Counted from the stretch's first letter, positions 15,128 to 23,941 are shown. The stretch: DNA of 64,000 bases from Pseudomonas fragi (GCF_025426255.1 NZ_CP104861.1:1674001-1738000), one strand, 5' to 3'. Made by a program: numbers and translations. The notes: generated by a model not told the origin, from the letters alone.

Positions 15128-15691
15128 ATGGCGATTTACAAAGACGTGATGGGCACATTGGTTCGTGTGCTTGCGGCAGACAACATCGACAACTCAACCA
15201 AGCAGAGCTGGCAAAAGCTGATTGATGCTGAGTTGAGCTCGGGCGGGCAGGGTGCTGGCATATCAGTGCGAGATAAATTCGACTATGACTGCTGCCTGTA
15301 CGCGTTACTGCACCGTGAGTTGGCGCCGGTTCAGTGGGATGTTCTCGTCGCGAAGTTCTCGACTCATAAAGCCAATAAAGTGGCAGCCATAGGCCGCTTA
15401 GTCGCTCGCATGACGTCTCCGGCGCCGCAGCTATTTATCTACAAAGCGCTCACAGCCTGGGCTATTCCGAAGCTGAGGGGTGTCCAAACGGGTAAGCGCT
15501 CCACGGACATGATCGTCTTGCCTGCGGAGTTCTACGATATGAATACGTGGGATCCAGAAGCCTCCCCCGAACGCACACGTCACCGGTGGAAATCAGGTAT
15601 CCATAAGCGCCTTGAAACTTTGGAGGAGGCGGCCGTGATACACGCAACAGAGCTATTTGATCGCGAAGAAATCTTTATCGATGCTGCTTGA
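15128..15691 (+). CDS. Putative late-gene regulator (Q position), hypothetical
   Basis: 187 residues, MAIYKDVMGTLVRVLAADNI, with AAGGGG 5 bases upstream of ATG 15128. There is no zinc finger like that of lambda Q. The central segment DYDCCLYALLHRELAPVQWDVLVAKFST resembles antiterminator-type proteins of Pseudomonas phages that occupy this last slot before the terminators and holin. The assignment rests on position and general appearance only. Acidic C-terminus. Confidence 0.5.
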   Translation: MAIYKDVMGTLVRVLAADNIDNSTKQSWQKLIDAELSSGGQGAGISVRDKFDYDCCLYALLHRELAPVQWDVLVAKFSTHKANKVAAIGRLVARMTSPAPQLFIYKALTAWAIPKLRGVQTGKRSTDMIVLPAEFYDMNTWDPEASPERTRHRWKSGIHKRLETLEEAAVIHATELFDREEIFIDAA

Positions 15692-15760
15692 CGCAGTGTC
15701 AGAGTGGCCGTAAATTAGCCCCATCATGTCGATTTTACGCGTTATGAGAATCGACACGCC

Positions 15761-15788
15761 AAAGCCCTGCCACTGAGCGGGGCTTTTT
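15761..15788 (+). terminator. Terminator 1 before the late genes
   Basis: AAAGCCCTGC and GCGGGGCTTTTT form a stem with one G-T pair, followed by a T run. Placed between the presumed late regulator and the holin, a site where Q-type antitermination would act. Confidence 0.7.
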
Positions 15789-15807
15789 GCTTTCTACAGT
15801 TCACTGA

Positions 15808-15832
15808 GCCTCGGCATTTGCCGGGGCTTTTT
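15808..15832 (+). terminator. Terminator 2 before the late genes
   Basis: GCCTCGGC/GCCGGGGC stem, short loop, TTTTT. Together with the hairpin 20 bp upstream it forms a tandem terminator in front of the holin remnant. Confidence 0.65.
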
Positions 15833-15910
15833 CGTTTTCGGCCCCATGCCTATCTCTTTGCTCCAAGCGGATGACAGAGTCATGGAGGCCGGATTTATTG
15901 AGGACCACAG

Positions 15911-16105
15911 ATGAACACTGAGCATCAAGCACTAACCGATGTGCCCCTTTGGTTGCTGATACTGCTGAGCATGGCGGGCTTGTCCGGGGAAATGCTGAGA
16001 GCTTCAGGCTCTGACCTTGGCCTTCGGCAGATTCTGCAGCGTGTTGCTCTACGTTTTCTCGCGTCAGGCCTGCTGGGTATGGCGACGCTGCTGCTCGCAA
16101 TGGCC
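15911..16105 (+). pseudogene. Holin, 5' part only, fused to portal sequence
   Basis: ATG 15911, MNTEHQALTDVPLWLLILLS. The first 60 residues have two hydrophobic segments typical of a class of Pseudomonas phage holins. After about LLAMAL the frame runs into the middle of a portal gene read in another frame and ends at 16201. The C-terminal part of the holin, terminase and the portal start are missing, so a single deletion of several kilobases joined these points near 16105. Whether the stub still makes membrane lesions is unknown. Confidence 0.65.
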
Positions 16106-17317
16106 CTACCCCACGACCCAAGATTGAGGACGACGCCCTGCGCAAAGTGCAGCAGGAGTTGTGGGAGGACTGGGTGGATGAGTCGGATGCCGATGGCCTG
16201 ACCGACTTCTACGGGCAGCAAGCATTGATAGCCCGCACGGTCGAAACCGCCGGTGAATGCTTTGTGCGTCTGCGCCCACGCAGCCTGGACGAAATCTTGC
16301 GGTACCGCTTCAGCTCAGGTACTGGCCCCGAATTTGTGCCGCACGATAAGTTTGAGCCGGCTAAAAATGGCAACAACATCCGTGCCGGCATCGAGTTCAA
16401 CCCGGCTCACCAGCGCGTGCTACTGGATGTACCGTGTTCACCGCGATGCCTCGTCACTGAATGCCGGTTACAACCAACTGGTTCGCATCCCGCAGCGCAG
16501 GTACTTCACATCTTCGAGCCAGTGAGCCTGGCAGTTACGCGGGTGTGCCGCGATTGGCGCCGTGCTCAAGCGCTTGCGCAGCCTGGACAACTACGACGAT
16601 GCGGTTCTGTTCCGTCAGGAGTAGCCAACCTGTTTGCCGGGTTTATCAGCAGACCCCCCCGAAGCCTCACAGCAACCCGTGATCCGGTCACCGGCCAGTT
16701 GTTGAGTGAAGACCGCGACGGCTTCACCCGATGGTCGCGCTGGAGCCTGGAACCATGCAGGAGCTGGGGCCGGGAAGAGGTTGAATTTCTCCAAGCCCCG
16801 GACGCCGGCAACAACTACCCGGACTTTATGCGGCAGCAATTGATGGCCGCTGCGCCGGTACCGGCACACCCTTACGAAATCCTCACCGGTGATATGCGCG
16901 AGGTCAACGACCGGGCGCTGCGGGTTGTGCTCAACGAATTCCGCCGTCGCCTGGAGCAACTGCAATTCGGGTGTACGTGCACCAGTTGTGCCGCCCGGTG
17001 CGGGCGCCTGGATGGACATGGCGGTGTTGGCCGGTCGCCTCAAACTGGACGATACGCGCAACGCGCCGCGAATACCTGCGCACCCGCTGGGTACCGCAGG
17101 CTGGGCCTATATCCAGCCGGTGCAGGACATTCAGGCGCGGATGATGGAAGTCAATGCGGGCTTTAACTCCCGCAGCGAAATGGTCCTGCGTTCGGGCTTA
17201 TGACGCTGAAACCGTGGACGCTGAAAATGCTGCCGATCAGGCTCGCGCCCACCTGGCCTCAACTACAAAACGCTCGTCGACCAGCCTGAACCGGCTGCTG
17301 ACAAGGAGACACCATGA
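16105..17317 (+). pseudogene. Lambda-type portal protein, 5'-deleted and frameshifted
   Basis: Portal coding sequence is split among frames: LRKVQQELWEDWVDESDADG onward in one, then AYWMYRVHRDASSLNAGYNQ in a second, AQVLHIFEP and GSYAGVPRLAP further on, NNYPDFMRQQLMAAA, PYEILTGDMREVNDRALRV and WAYIQPVQDIQARMMEVNAG. Lambda-family portals form the dodecameric DNA entry ring. At least five shifts are needed to restore one frame, and the N-terminal third is gone. The restored 3' end overlaps the start of the protease stub as ATGA, as in intact phages. Confidence 0.75.
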
Positions 17318-17517
17318 TCAAGCAGCAACCGCTACGCATTTTCAACAAGGCCGGTGACCCACCGGCGCCGCAAAGCAAACACTGGTACAGCCTGAAGGCC
17401 AGCGGGGAGGCCGAGACGCGCACGATCGAAGTCTATGTCTACGGCGAGATCGGCACCTGGGGTAACGCGCCTTTAAAACCTGAGCCCCGCCTGTGTGCGG
17501 GGCTTTTTTGGAGCTAG
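17314..17517 (+). pseudogene. Head-maturation (ClpP-like) protease, N-terminal stub
   Basis: ATG 17314 with AAGGAG upstream gives MIKQQPLRIFNKAGDPPAPQ, then EVYVYGEIGTWG, the start of a ClpP-like prohead protease. The reading then changes to unrelated NAPLKPEPRLCAGLFWS through the leader of the tail gene. Catalytic Ser and His regions are lost. The junction near 17462 marks a second large deletion that removed capsid, tail and baseplate genes. Confidence 0.7.
17484..17509 (+). terminator. Hairpin terminator before gene D
   Basis: GCCCCGC/GCGGGGC stem with a 6-base loop and TTTTTT, immediately upstream of the gene D remnant. Confidence 0.75.
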
Positions 17518-17519
17518 AT

Positions 17520-18555
17520 ATGACACCCATGTTTCGCATCGTCGCCGATGGCAGCGACATCACCCGCATGATCAACGACCGGCTGTTGTTGCTGCGCACC
17601 TCGGACAAACCCGGGATGGAGTCGGACGAGTTTGAGTTGCGCATTGACGACCGCGACAGCGCCGTGACGTTGCCGTCTCGGGTGCCAGCATCGAAATCTA
17701 TCTGGGCTATGCCGGGTCGACCTTGTCCCGGGAGGGCCGCTATGTGGTCGATGAGGTCGAAGTCTCCGGCCCGCCGGACACGCTGGTGATACGCGGCAAG
17801 GCCAGCGACATGCGCGGCAGCGGCAAGACCACCCGAAGCGGCAGTTGGGAGGGTGACACTTGGCCACCATCGTCAGCACCGTGGCCCGGCGTAACGGCTG
17901 GGAGCCGGCCTGTACGGTGGCCACGATCGTACCCCGGGCTGACCAGTTGGGTGAATCAGACTTTAACTTTATTACCCGCTTGGCCCGGCTGCATGACTGC
18001 ACGGCCAAGGTCGCTGACGGCAAATTGATCGTTATGCCGCGTCAGGGCGGTGTCACGGCCAGCGGCAAGACGCTGGGCGTCGTGACCATCAACAAAACGG
18101 ACGTCAGCCGCTACAGCTTTCGGTTGGGCGATCGCTCGACCCACAAGGCTGTGAGCACCAAGTACCAGGACAAGGCTACCGGCAAACTGGCGGTGGTGAA
18201 TTTGAACAACGACGACGCCCCGGACGGCCTGCCGCCGGTGCATACCGATCGGCATATCCACCCGAACAAGACCGCCGCCGAGCAGGCCGCAAAAGCGCGT
18301 TTGGCCGCGTTCAACCGCTCCACGGCCGGTGTACGGCTGGAGATGCCCGGGCGCTCGGATCTGTTCGCAGAACGGATGATCAACGCACAGGGTTTCAAGG
18401 ACGGGCTCGATGGTGAGTATCTGGTGGACTCCCGGGAGCAGGTATTCACCCAGTCGGGCTGGTCGACGACGATCGAGTGCAACGCTGGCAAGAAGGGCAA
18501 GGCCAAGGTCAAAGGCAAAAAGCCTGGGAAGACTCTGAAAATCGTTCAGCTCTAA
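17520..18555 (+). pseudogene. Phage late control protein D (tail), frameshifted
   Basis: Starts MTPMFRIVADGSDITRMIND, continues in a second frame with GASIEIYLGYAGSTLSREGR and DTLVIRGKASDMRGSGKTTR, and in a third from LATIVSTVARRNGWEPACTV to the stop at 18555. Gene D proteins are baseplate-hub/late-control components of contractile-tailed phages. Frame changes fall near 17685 and 17857. Its presence says the ancestor had a P2/Mu-type tail with a lambda-type head. The 231-codon 3' frame is open but lacks a proper start. Confidence 0.8.
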
Positions 18556-18573
18556 CCCGACGACCTACACATC

Positions 18574-18762
18574 TTGGACTCTTTCAAGGTGGTGATAAGC
18601 CCACTCGTCAGCGGCGAATATGGATTTTTCGCTGAGTTAACGTACTGGGAAAAGTACCCGTATCGCCTCGAATTGCATACAGAGTCGCTCTGTAGATGGC
18701 AGTTGATCGAGAGCAGTGTAGGGCGCGTATCTTGCTATACGCCCACAGCCATCCACGTTTAG
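18574..18762 (+). CDS. Small hypothetical ORF between gene D and endolysin
   Basis: 62 codons from TTG 18574: DSFKVVISPLVSGEYGFFAE, WEKYPYRLELHTES. Codon usage looks protein-like and a short reading frame in this slot is common in related phages, but the start is weak and no ribosome-binding site is evident. The rest of the interval to 18881 is AT-rich and holds no other candidate. Confidence 0.35.
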   Translation: MDSFKVVISPLVSGEYGFFAELTYWEKYPYRLELHTESLCRWQLIESSVGRVSCYTPTAIHV

Positions 18763-18881
18763 AGACTGTACTCATGACGTTGCTTCCGCGAAGTAATTAT
18801 ATGAGCTGGAACAATATCAAGTAGCCACTAGCGAGCGATATAGCCCTAAACATTAAATTTTTCGTAAAAATTGGAGGCCTT

Positions 18882-19427
18882 ATGCCTATTTCAAAGCAGC
18901 AACTGCTGCGAATTCTCCCTAAAGCCGGCCAATCAGCCGGCGTTTTTATTGCTGTGCTGAACACCGCAATGGTGCGTTACCAGATCGTAGGTATATTGCG
19001 CCAGGCAGCTTTTATCGCTCAGGTCGGACATGAGTCAGGTCAGTTCCGTTATGTGCGCGAACAGGGAAGCGAACAGTACCTGAGCAAGTACGACACCGGC
19101 TCACTCGCCAAGCGCTTGGGTAATACGCCAGAAGCTGATGGTGACGGCCAAAGGTATCGTGGTCGTGGCCTGATCCAGATCACCGGCCGGTCCAATTACA
19201 TTGCATGCGGAGAAGCGCTGGACCTTGACCTGGTCAAACAGCCCGAACTGCTAGAAGCACCGCAGCATGCTTGTATGTCAGCGGCATGGTTCTGGGCGAC
19301 CAAGGGCCTTAATACCTTGGCTGATGCGGGCCAGTTCGACAAGATCACCCAACGTATCAATGGTGGCCAGAACGGCGCGACTGATCGGCAGGAGCTGTAT
19401 GCCCGTGCGCTTAAGGTATTGGCGTGA
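18882..19427 (+). CDS. Endolysin, glycoside hydrolase family 19
   Basis: 181 residues, full length for the phage chitinase-like lysozymes. Catalytic Glu is in AFIAQVGHESGQFRYVRE, the second acidic region follows at EQYLSKYDTG, and the substrate-groove motif RYRGRGLIQITGRSNY is intact, as are AAWFWATKGLNTLAD and ITQRINGG. It cuts the glycan of peptidoglycan and is released by the holin. The GTG of the Rz gene overlaps its stop. GGAGG precedes ATG 18882. There is no signal peptide, so it depends on a holin, and the only holin seen is truncated. Confidence 0.9.
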   Translation: MPISKQQLLRILPKAGQSAGVFIAVLNTAMVRYQIVGILRQAAFIAQVGHESGQFRYVREQGSEQYLSKYDTGSLAKRLGNTPEADGDGQRYRGRGLIQITGRSNYIACGEALDLDLVKQPELLEAPQHACMSAAWFWATKGLNTLADAGQFDKITQRINGGQNGATDRQELYARALKVLA

Positions 19428-19948
19428 AGATCGATGCGGTGAAGTGGGGCGGGGTGCTGCTGGTGGGCCTAGCCCTTATGGCGGGCAGCGCGTGGGCCGC
19501 ATGGGCGTGGCAGGCCAACGCCTACAGCCAGCAGCTGGCCGCCAAGGAAGCTGCCTACCAAACCGAGCGCACCAATCTGGCCAATGCCAACTCCGCGCAA
19601 ATCCTGGCAGAGCAGGGCAAGCGCTTCGCCCTGGAGCAGTGGCTGGCAGCCAGCGACCAATCCCATTACCGAGCCCTGACCGATGAGAAAACGAAACAGG
19701 CACGCCTGCGTGATCGCCTTGCTACTGCTGATCTGCGGTTGTCAGTCCAACTCGACACCACAGCCACAACTGGTTGTGACGGAGTGCAAACCGCCACCGG
19801 CGCCGGGGGCGTGGTTTATGGCGCCCATAGAGCCCGACTTGACCCAGCGCATGCTCAACGAATTATCGGAATCACTGGTGACGGTGATCAAGGACTAATT
19901 GCTCTTGCCGCTTGTCAGGTATTTGTCAAGAAAATTACTGATTTATAG
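19424..19948 (+). CDS. Rz-like inner-membrane spanin
   Basis: 174 residues from GTG 19424. An N-terminal anchor (WGGVLLVGLALMAGSAWAAW) is followed by a periplasmic coiled coil (QQLAAKEAAYQTERTNLANA to DEKTKQARLRDRL). This is the i-spanin that spans the periplasm with Rz1 and fuses inner and outer membranes at the end of lysis. Its stop overlaps the endolysin by coupling, and the Rz1 gene lies inside its 3' half in another frame. The C-terminal extension past the Rz1 stop (ITGDGDQGLIALAACQVF) reaches into the next DNA segment. Confidence 0.8.
   Translation: MKIDAVKWGGVLLVGLALMAGSAWAAWAWQANAYSQQLAAKEAAYQTERTNLANANSAQILAEQGKRFALEQWLAASDQSHYRALTDEKTKQARLRDRLATADLRLSVQLDTTATTGCDGVQTATGAGGVVYGAHRARLDPAHAQRIIGITGDGDQGLIALAACQVFVKKITDL
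19683..19898 (+). CDS. Rz1-like outer-membrane spanin lipoprotein, embedded in Rz
   Basis: 71 residues, MRKRNRHACVIALLLLICGC. A short signal peptide ends in a lipobox-like LICGC, then a proline-rich stretch (STPQPQ, KPPPAPGAW), the hallmarks of Rz1 o-spanins. It is entirely nested in the Rz gene in another frame, the classical lambda arrangement. Together with Rz it disrupts the outer membrane. Confidence 0.8.
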   Translation: MRKRNRHACVIALLLLICGCQSNSTPQPQLVVTECKPPPAPGAWFMAPIEPDLTQRMLNELSESLVTVIKD

Positions 19949-20021
19949 ATTTGCATGTAAATGCAATGTTTTGATAAAAAGAGGACATGAGTTAAATTGG
20001 ACTAGATTAGGAGTGTGTAGG

Positions 20022-20918
20022 TTGAGGGAGCTAGCAAAAGTAGAGGGGGAGAATTTATCGGGTTTTAGGTTAGTAGCCGAAGATCAGTATGAGCTATACA
20101 GATCTCATCGTAATGTTGTCGCGCAGTTTAGTAAGAATCACGAGCTGCTAAAGTTTGTTCTTGAGGAATATGAGCGGTTCCAACTTGGCTTAGTGGATGT
20201 TGGTCACGCTATGGCGGGTGAACCTAATTTATTAAATCAAAATCACTTGCATGCTCTTACTTTTAAAACAAATAGCCTGATGCTTGGCTTTCTTGGTTCG
20301 GTTAGGACGTTTCTTGATCATGCTGGAACTTCTATCTCTCGCCGATATGGTAAAAGTTCAGAGCAGTTCCTTTACTTTAAGGAATTGACAGCTCATCAGT
20401 TTGACAACCTGTTTTCGTATCGATTCCTATACAAGTTACGAAATTATACGCAGCATTGCGGTATGCCACCTGTTAGCATTACTGTAAATATCATTCCCGG
20501 TGATGAATTAGAGATTGCTCCCCGTTTTTCAAGGCAGGGTCTACTTGACAGTTACTCGGAGTGGGGGAGCGCTTTAAAGAAAGAACTTGAGCTAGATTCG
20601 GAGCCTCTGTATGTTTTCCCGCTCTTGAAAGAGCATAGGGATTCAGTAATAGGTATTTATCTTTCTTTTTATGAGAAGTTTGAGTCGGTTAGAGTTGTAT
20701 CAAGCAAGGATTGGATTTGTGGCTTCTTGTCTGATCCGCAGCCAGATGATAAATATTGTTTTTTAGCGGTGGGAGAGAACGGGTCTGATCCGAAATCTAA
20801 ATCCTTTAATTTGGAGTGGATACCAACATCTATGTTGAGAGATATTGTATGGGTAGAACAACATCTCAAAGAGGCATTATTAGGGGTCAATGATTGCGAG
20901 TTCCCGTCCAATCCATAG
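20022..20918 (+). CDS. HEPN-motif protein, putative defence cargo
   Basis: 298 residues if TTG 20022 is the start, chosen because AGGAG at 20009-20013 stands 8 bases before it; the frame is open back to 19899, directly after Rz1. AT-rich and unlike the phage genes, it sits between lysis genes and attR where cargo collects. FLYKLRNYTQHCGMP gives an R-x4-H motif (Arg140, His145) after a long helical stretch, consistent with a HEPN ribonuclease fold. The C-terminal half (WICGFLSDPQPDDKYCFLAV) matches nothing I know. No antitoxin neighbour is seen. The defence role is inferred. Confidence 0.55.
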   Translation: MRELAKVEGENLSGFRLVAEDQYELYRSHRNVVAQFSKNHELLKFVLEEYERFQLGLVDVGHAMAGEPNLLNQNHLHALTFKTNSLMLGFLGSVRTFLDHAGTSISRRYGKSSEQFLYFKELTAHQFDNLFSYRFLYKLRNYTQHCGMPPVSITVNIIPGDELEIAPRFSRQGLLDSYSEWGSALKKELELDSEPLYVFPLLKEHRDSVIGIYLSFYEKFESVRVVSSKDWICGFLSDPQPDDKYCFLAVGENGSDPKSKSFNLEWIPTSMLRDIVWVEQHLKEALLGVNDCEFPSNP

Positions 20919-21095
20919 TTCTTAACGTTACAGCCAAGATCAGGATTTTGTTTGTTTATATGGGTTTAAATTATCGGATTGAAATCATTAAACCCTTATC
21001 TGCTACTCACGAATATCGCCGAAATCCGCTGAGCGGTGCTTTAACCATTCGTGCCAAGCTGATACAAATACTGTTCATAAACACAGTATATTAAA

Positions 21096-21386
21096 ATGAA
21101 GCACTACGTGGAAAACCCGCTTGCTGATTGGCAAGCCGCGAGCAAGCAGCAATTCGACTTGGTCACCGACCCTGAGGGCCATTGGCTCAAGCTTGTGGAT
21201 CTGGCGATGCTCGCTTATGAGCGGCACCAAGTGCGCAGTGATGAGCTATCTGAAATGCTCGAGCTTGCTGACGCAGCCAGGCTTTGGGGATTAGTTGAGT
21301 GGGAGGAGGCTGACGGCGTCGGACTATTCCTGGATCATTCTATTGATCCCGACGATGTTTCTTTTTTCGCAAAAAGGGGTAGGTGA
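21096..21386 (+). CDS. Hypothetical prophage protein after the lysis genes
   Basis: 96 residues, MKHYVENPLADWQAASKQQF. Acidic and helical, with LVDLAMLAYERHQVRSDELS and MLELADAARLWGLVEWEEAD. GC content returns to phage level here, after the AT-rich HEPN gene, so this is probably an original phage gene. Proteins of this appearance are frequent at the right end of Pseudomonas prophages. Function unknown. Confidence 0.6.
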   Translation: MKHYVENPLADWQAASKQQFDLVTDPEGHWLKLVDLAMLAYERHQVRSDELSEMLELADAARLWGLVEWEEADGVGLFLDHSIDPDDVSFFAKRGR

Positions 21387-21387
21387 A

Positions 21388-21547
21388 CTTTGGCAGGACG
21401 CCGGGGCAGGGGAGAATTATGCGTCGGGGGAAATTCGGGGAATGGCTCATCATGGTAGAGCATCGTGGGGCGTCGTTGCAGCGAGCGCTAGATGCAAAGC
21501 CCTGATTTAATTGGGCTTTTAGGAGCTATGCAAGCATGGGGTGCTAG
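21388..21547. repeat. Right-end phage segment, copy A (direct repeat with 26056-26366)
   Basis: Three matching blocks in the same order occur in both copies: CTTTGGCAGGACGCC (21388 / 26056), a 19-bp block beginning GGGCGTCGTTGCAGCG (21468 / 26286), and ATGGGGTGCTAG (21536 / 26355). Copy B carries an extra 150 bp with a tRNA-Leu fragment. The two copies bracket the RusA-like remnant and the ABC-3C genes, as if that cargo entered with, or by recombination between, related phage ends. Confidence 0.65.
21419..21505 (+). CDS. 28-residue phage ORF
   Basis: ATG 21419 to TGA 21505: MRRGKFGEWLIMVEHRGASL, ending QRALDAKP, with AGGGGAG 4 bases upstream. Its surroundings recur in damaged form at 26056-26304, where QQRWASLQRA is still legible. 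Recurrence of the protein-level pattern supports a real small gene; function unknown. Confidence 0.4.
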   Translation: MRRGKFGEWLIMVEHRGASLQRALDAKP

Positions 21548-21642
21548 TGTTAAAAGCAGCGGTTCCTATGGCCCATTATCCGCATTCGCCCCATAATTGT
21601 CCGCTCTGCAACATTCATGAAGGCGGACTTCCGACACAAGTG

Positions 21643-22054
21643 ATGTCCATACGGATACCCCCTATTTCCAAGCAGGCCAGCTGCCCGTAAAAAGGGGCGA
21701 CGAGCAGCGTTCAAGAGGGCTATCAGGTATCGCTTTGCTGGAAAACCCCCCTGTTTTCTGAGCACATCTCAATCTGCCTGCTCGTTGTCTTTGTTGTCAA
21801 AGCTACCGGCGCGCAAAAAGACTTGGATAACAGGACCAAAGCCCTTCTTGATGCAATTAAAAATGTGCTCTTCGGTGACGATAGAAGGATCAGACCATCT
21901 GAACATTATTCGCATCAAATCTCCAGATGAGGAATTTGTCTATGTGAACATTCGAGAAAACCGTTTGAACGACTATTACGACGTTCTTTTTCCCCAGATG
22001 CTTCGCTCCTGGGCAGAAGCACTGAACCTGGAAGACTTCATGGAGTGGTTATAG
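21643..22054 (+). pseudogene. RusA-like Holliday-junction resolvase remnant
   Basis: Pieces in successive frames: MSIRIPPISKQASCP, KKGRRAAFKRAIRYRFAGKP, FSEHISICLLVVFVVKATG, KDLDNRTKALLDAIKNVLFG with the RusA Asp motif D-L-D-N-x-x-K and a following GDD, then HLNIIRIKSPDEEFVYVNIR. RusA proteins are small phage resolvases that need three such aspartates. Three frameshifts make this copy non-functional. It lies immediately before the ABC-3C genes. Confidence 0.6.
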
Positions 22055-22232
22055 TCCGCCCCGCTGCGCCTTTGGCAATGGATATTTTCTCATGCCCCAT
22101 CAGCGGCTTGAGGGGCTAGGGTAAACAAGCCGCGCCAGTAGCCATCTGATACCATCCCCCGCACGATGCCACTTATTGAGCTGAATAAGCTCCCTAGACA
22201 CAGCGCGACTTGCCAAGGAAGAGCACAGAGGT

Positions 22233-23405
22233 ATGCAAAACCCTCCATCGAATCCAACATCGGCACCTGGTCAGTATTACGGGTTTTCAATTCAACCAAC
22301 ACGGCAATGCCTGCATCTACTGCTGGCTCCTGCAGGCTCTGTCGTTGCTCTAGAGGTTCTGGATGACACTGATGTTGTGCAGCCAGACGATAAGACCAAG
22401 GTTGAGCAGGCGAAAAGCGGACTAGTCACGAACCCTATTTCCAATTGGTCGGTAGATTTATGGAAGACTTTTTCTAATTGGATAGACGCCATTGAAGCAG
22501 GCTACATAAACCTGACTCACACTCAGTTTCACTTGTACGTCGTTCAGCCTAAGAATGGTGAATTCGTTGACTCACTAAAATACGCGCACACCCACACACT
22601 TGCACTCGATGCCGTCAAGATTATCCGCAAAGCTTACAAAAGAGAAAAGCCATCAGGCTGCAGACAGTACATCACTAAACTCCTCGAATATGATCAAGAA
22701 AAACTTGCTGAATTAATTGTCAGGTTTACGTATGAATGTGGGGACAGTGACCCTGTCAAACCCATCAAGGACATACTTCGAAACACAGTTTCCGAGAAAG
22801 CACTTGATGATGTCTGCTGCGCATTGATCGGCTGGGTGAAGATACGATCAGATGAACTGATTGCAGCACGTATGCCTGCGTGCATCGAAAAAAATGCATT
22901 TGCAGACTGGTTATCAACTCACTGTTCTAAACTCTCATACGACTATTTACTTACCTACTCTGTTCCCAAACCGTCTCCATCAGAAGTAGAGGCCAATATT
23001 TCAAACCATCCGGTCATGATGCATCAGCTTGATCTAATTGAGATTGGTGAGAGAGATAAGCTCAAAGCTATGGCAGATTTCATGCGTTCGAAAACGGGTA
23101 AAACGCGCTGGGGAGAAGTAGGGTTTATTGTAGAATCTCAGTTCGAGGACTTCATGGACGATTTAGAAAAACTTTGGAAAAGCAATCGCCTAGATATTAA
23201 GGGCTCAGCTGTGAACTTGACTCCCATCGAACAGGGTGAGTCTTTATTTCTGAAATGCTATTCTCTAAAGACGAAAATCAATGGAAAGGATACTCCGGAT
23301 TATATTTCTCGGGGCACTTTCCAAGACTTGGCGGACAAGCAGATAATCGGTTGGCATCCTTCATATAAGACGCTATTGATGAATAGATTTAGAAGCAACT
23401 CATAA
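22233..23405 (+). CDS. ABC-3C system effector component (putative nuclease + CTD)
   Basis: 390 residues. The N-terminal region GQYYGFSIQPTRQCLHLLLA, then VALEVLDDTDVV and KVEQAKSG (residues 14-63), resembles the nuclease-like domain of ABC-three-component effectors and of Cap4-type proteins: acidic residues at E41/D44 and a Q-x-K (59-61) as in PD-(D/E)XK enzymes. The C-terminal part (FEDFMDDLEKLWKSNRLD, then FQDLADKQIIGWHPSYKTLL) would be the conserved ABC-3C C-terminal domain that couples to the ATPase. It heads a three-gene array followed by the middle component and ATPase. ATG 22233 has only a modest upstream AAGGA. Catalytic assignment is inference. Confidence 0.7.
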   Translation: MQNPPSNPTSAPGQYYGFSIQPTRQCLHLLLAPAGSVVALEVLDDTDVVQPDDKTKVEQAKSGLVTNPISNWSVDLWKTFSNWIDAIEAGYINLTHTQFHLYVVQPKNGEFVDSLKYAHTHTLALDAVKIIRKAYKREKPSGCRQYITKLLEYDQEKLAELIVRFTYECGDSDPVKPIKDILRNTVSEKALDDVCCALIGWVKIRSDELIAARMPACIEKNAFADWLSTHCSKLSYDYLLTYSVPKPSPSEVEANISNHPVMMHQLDLIEIGERDKLKAMADFMRSKTGKTRWGEVGFIVESQFEDFMDDLEKLWKSNRLDIKGSAVNLTPIEQGESLFLKCYSLKTKINGKDTPDYISRGTFQDLADKQIIGWHPSYKTLLMNRFRSNS

Positions 23406-23446
23406 TATACGCATTGCCTCGCTAACAATATATTACGGAAGTTTGC

Positions 23447-23941
23447 ATGCGCCCGAATCAGGATCTCGACGAAATCTATCTAATGCAGAATCCTGCATTA
23501 GGTGCCTCATTACTTTGGAGGTTTGCTGAAGGTTATGCTCCTAAAGGCTACGGTCTGCTGCCAAGTATGCCCCTGATTTTTATAGTGCTACCCATTTTGT
23601 ATCACGCGCAACTCCGTGATGCGGCCAAAACAACTAATCAATCATCAGGGCTAAGAGTTTTTGCCGGGAAATTTAAATCGCAACAAGAAATCTTGTATGG
23701 GATACAGAGTCGAATGCTCAAGCTAAGAAATATCAGCCTGGCGTCCACCTCCATTGCAATACAGTGCGGCTTAATATCAATCAACACCGTCACAGCCGAG
23801 GTTGAAAGCTTACGTAGCAAAGCTCCCTCAGGACTTGATGAAAAAATTAAAGACATGCTTAGGTCTGCTGAGAAGCTTGGCCAATGGTGCAAAACTCTGA
23901 CCATACAGGAAGTACAAGCCATTCTAAGGATTAAGCTCTAA
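23447..23941 (+). CDS. ABC-3C system middle component
   Basis: 164 residues. The segment YLMQNPALGASLLWRFAEGY, then LLPSMPLIFIVLPILYHAQL, is the characteristic start of the middle components (MC) of ABC-three-component systems: a helical adaptor without catalytic residues. The remainder is helical (RMLKLRNISLASTSIAIQCG, DEKIKDMLRSAEKLGQW). Its stop overlaps the ATPase start as TAATG, so a fixed ratio of the two is likely. It should bridge ATPase and effector. Unrecognisable without this context, but in context the identification is good. Confidence 0.75.
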   Translation: MRPNQDLDEIYLMQNPALGASLLWRFAEGYAPKGYGLLPSMPLIFIVLPILYHAQLRDAAKTTNQSSGLRVFAGKFKSQQEILYGIQSRMLKLRNISLASTSIAIQCGLISINTVTAEVESLRSKAPSGLDEKIKDMLRSAEKLGQWCKTLTIQEVQAILRIKL

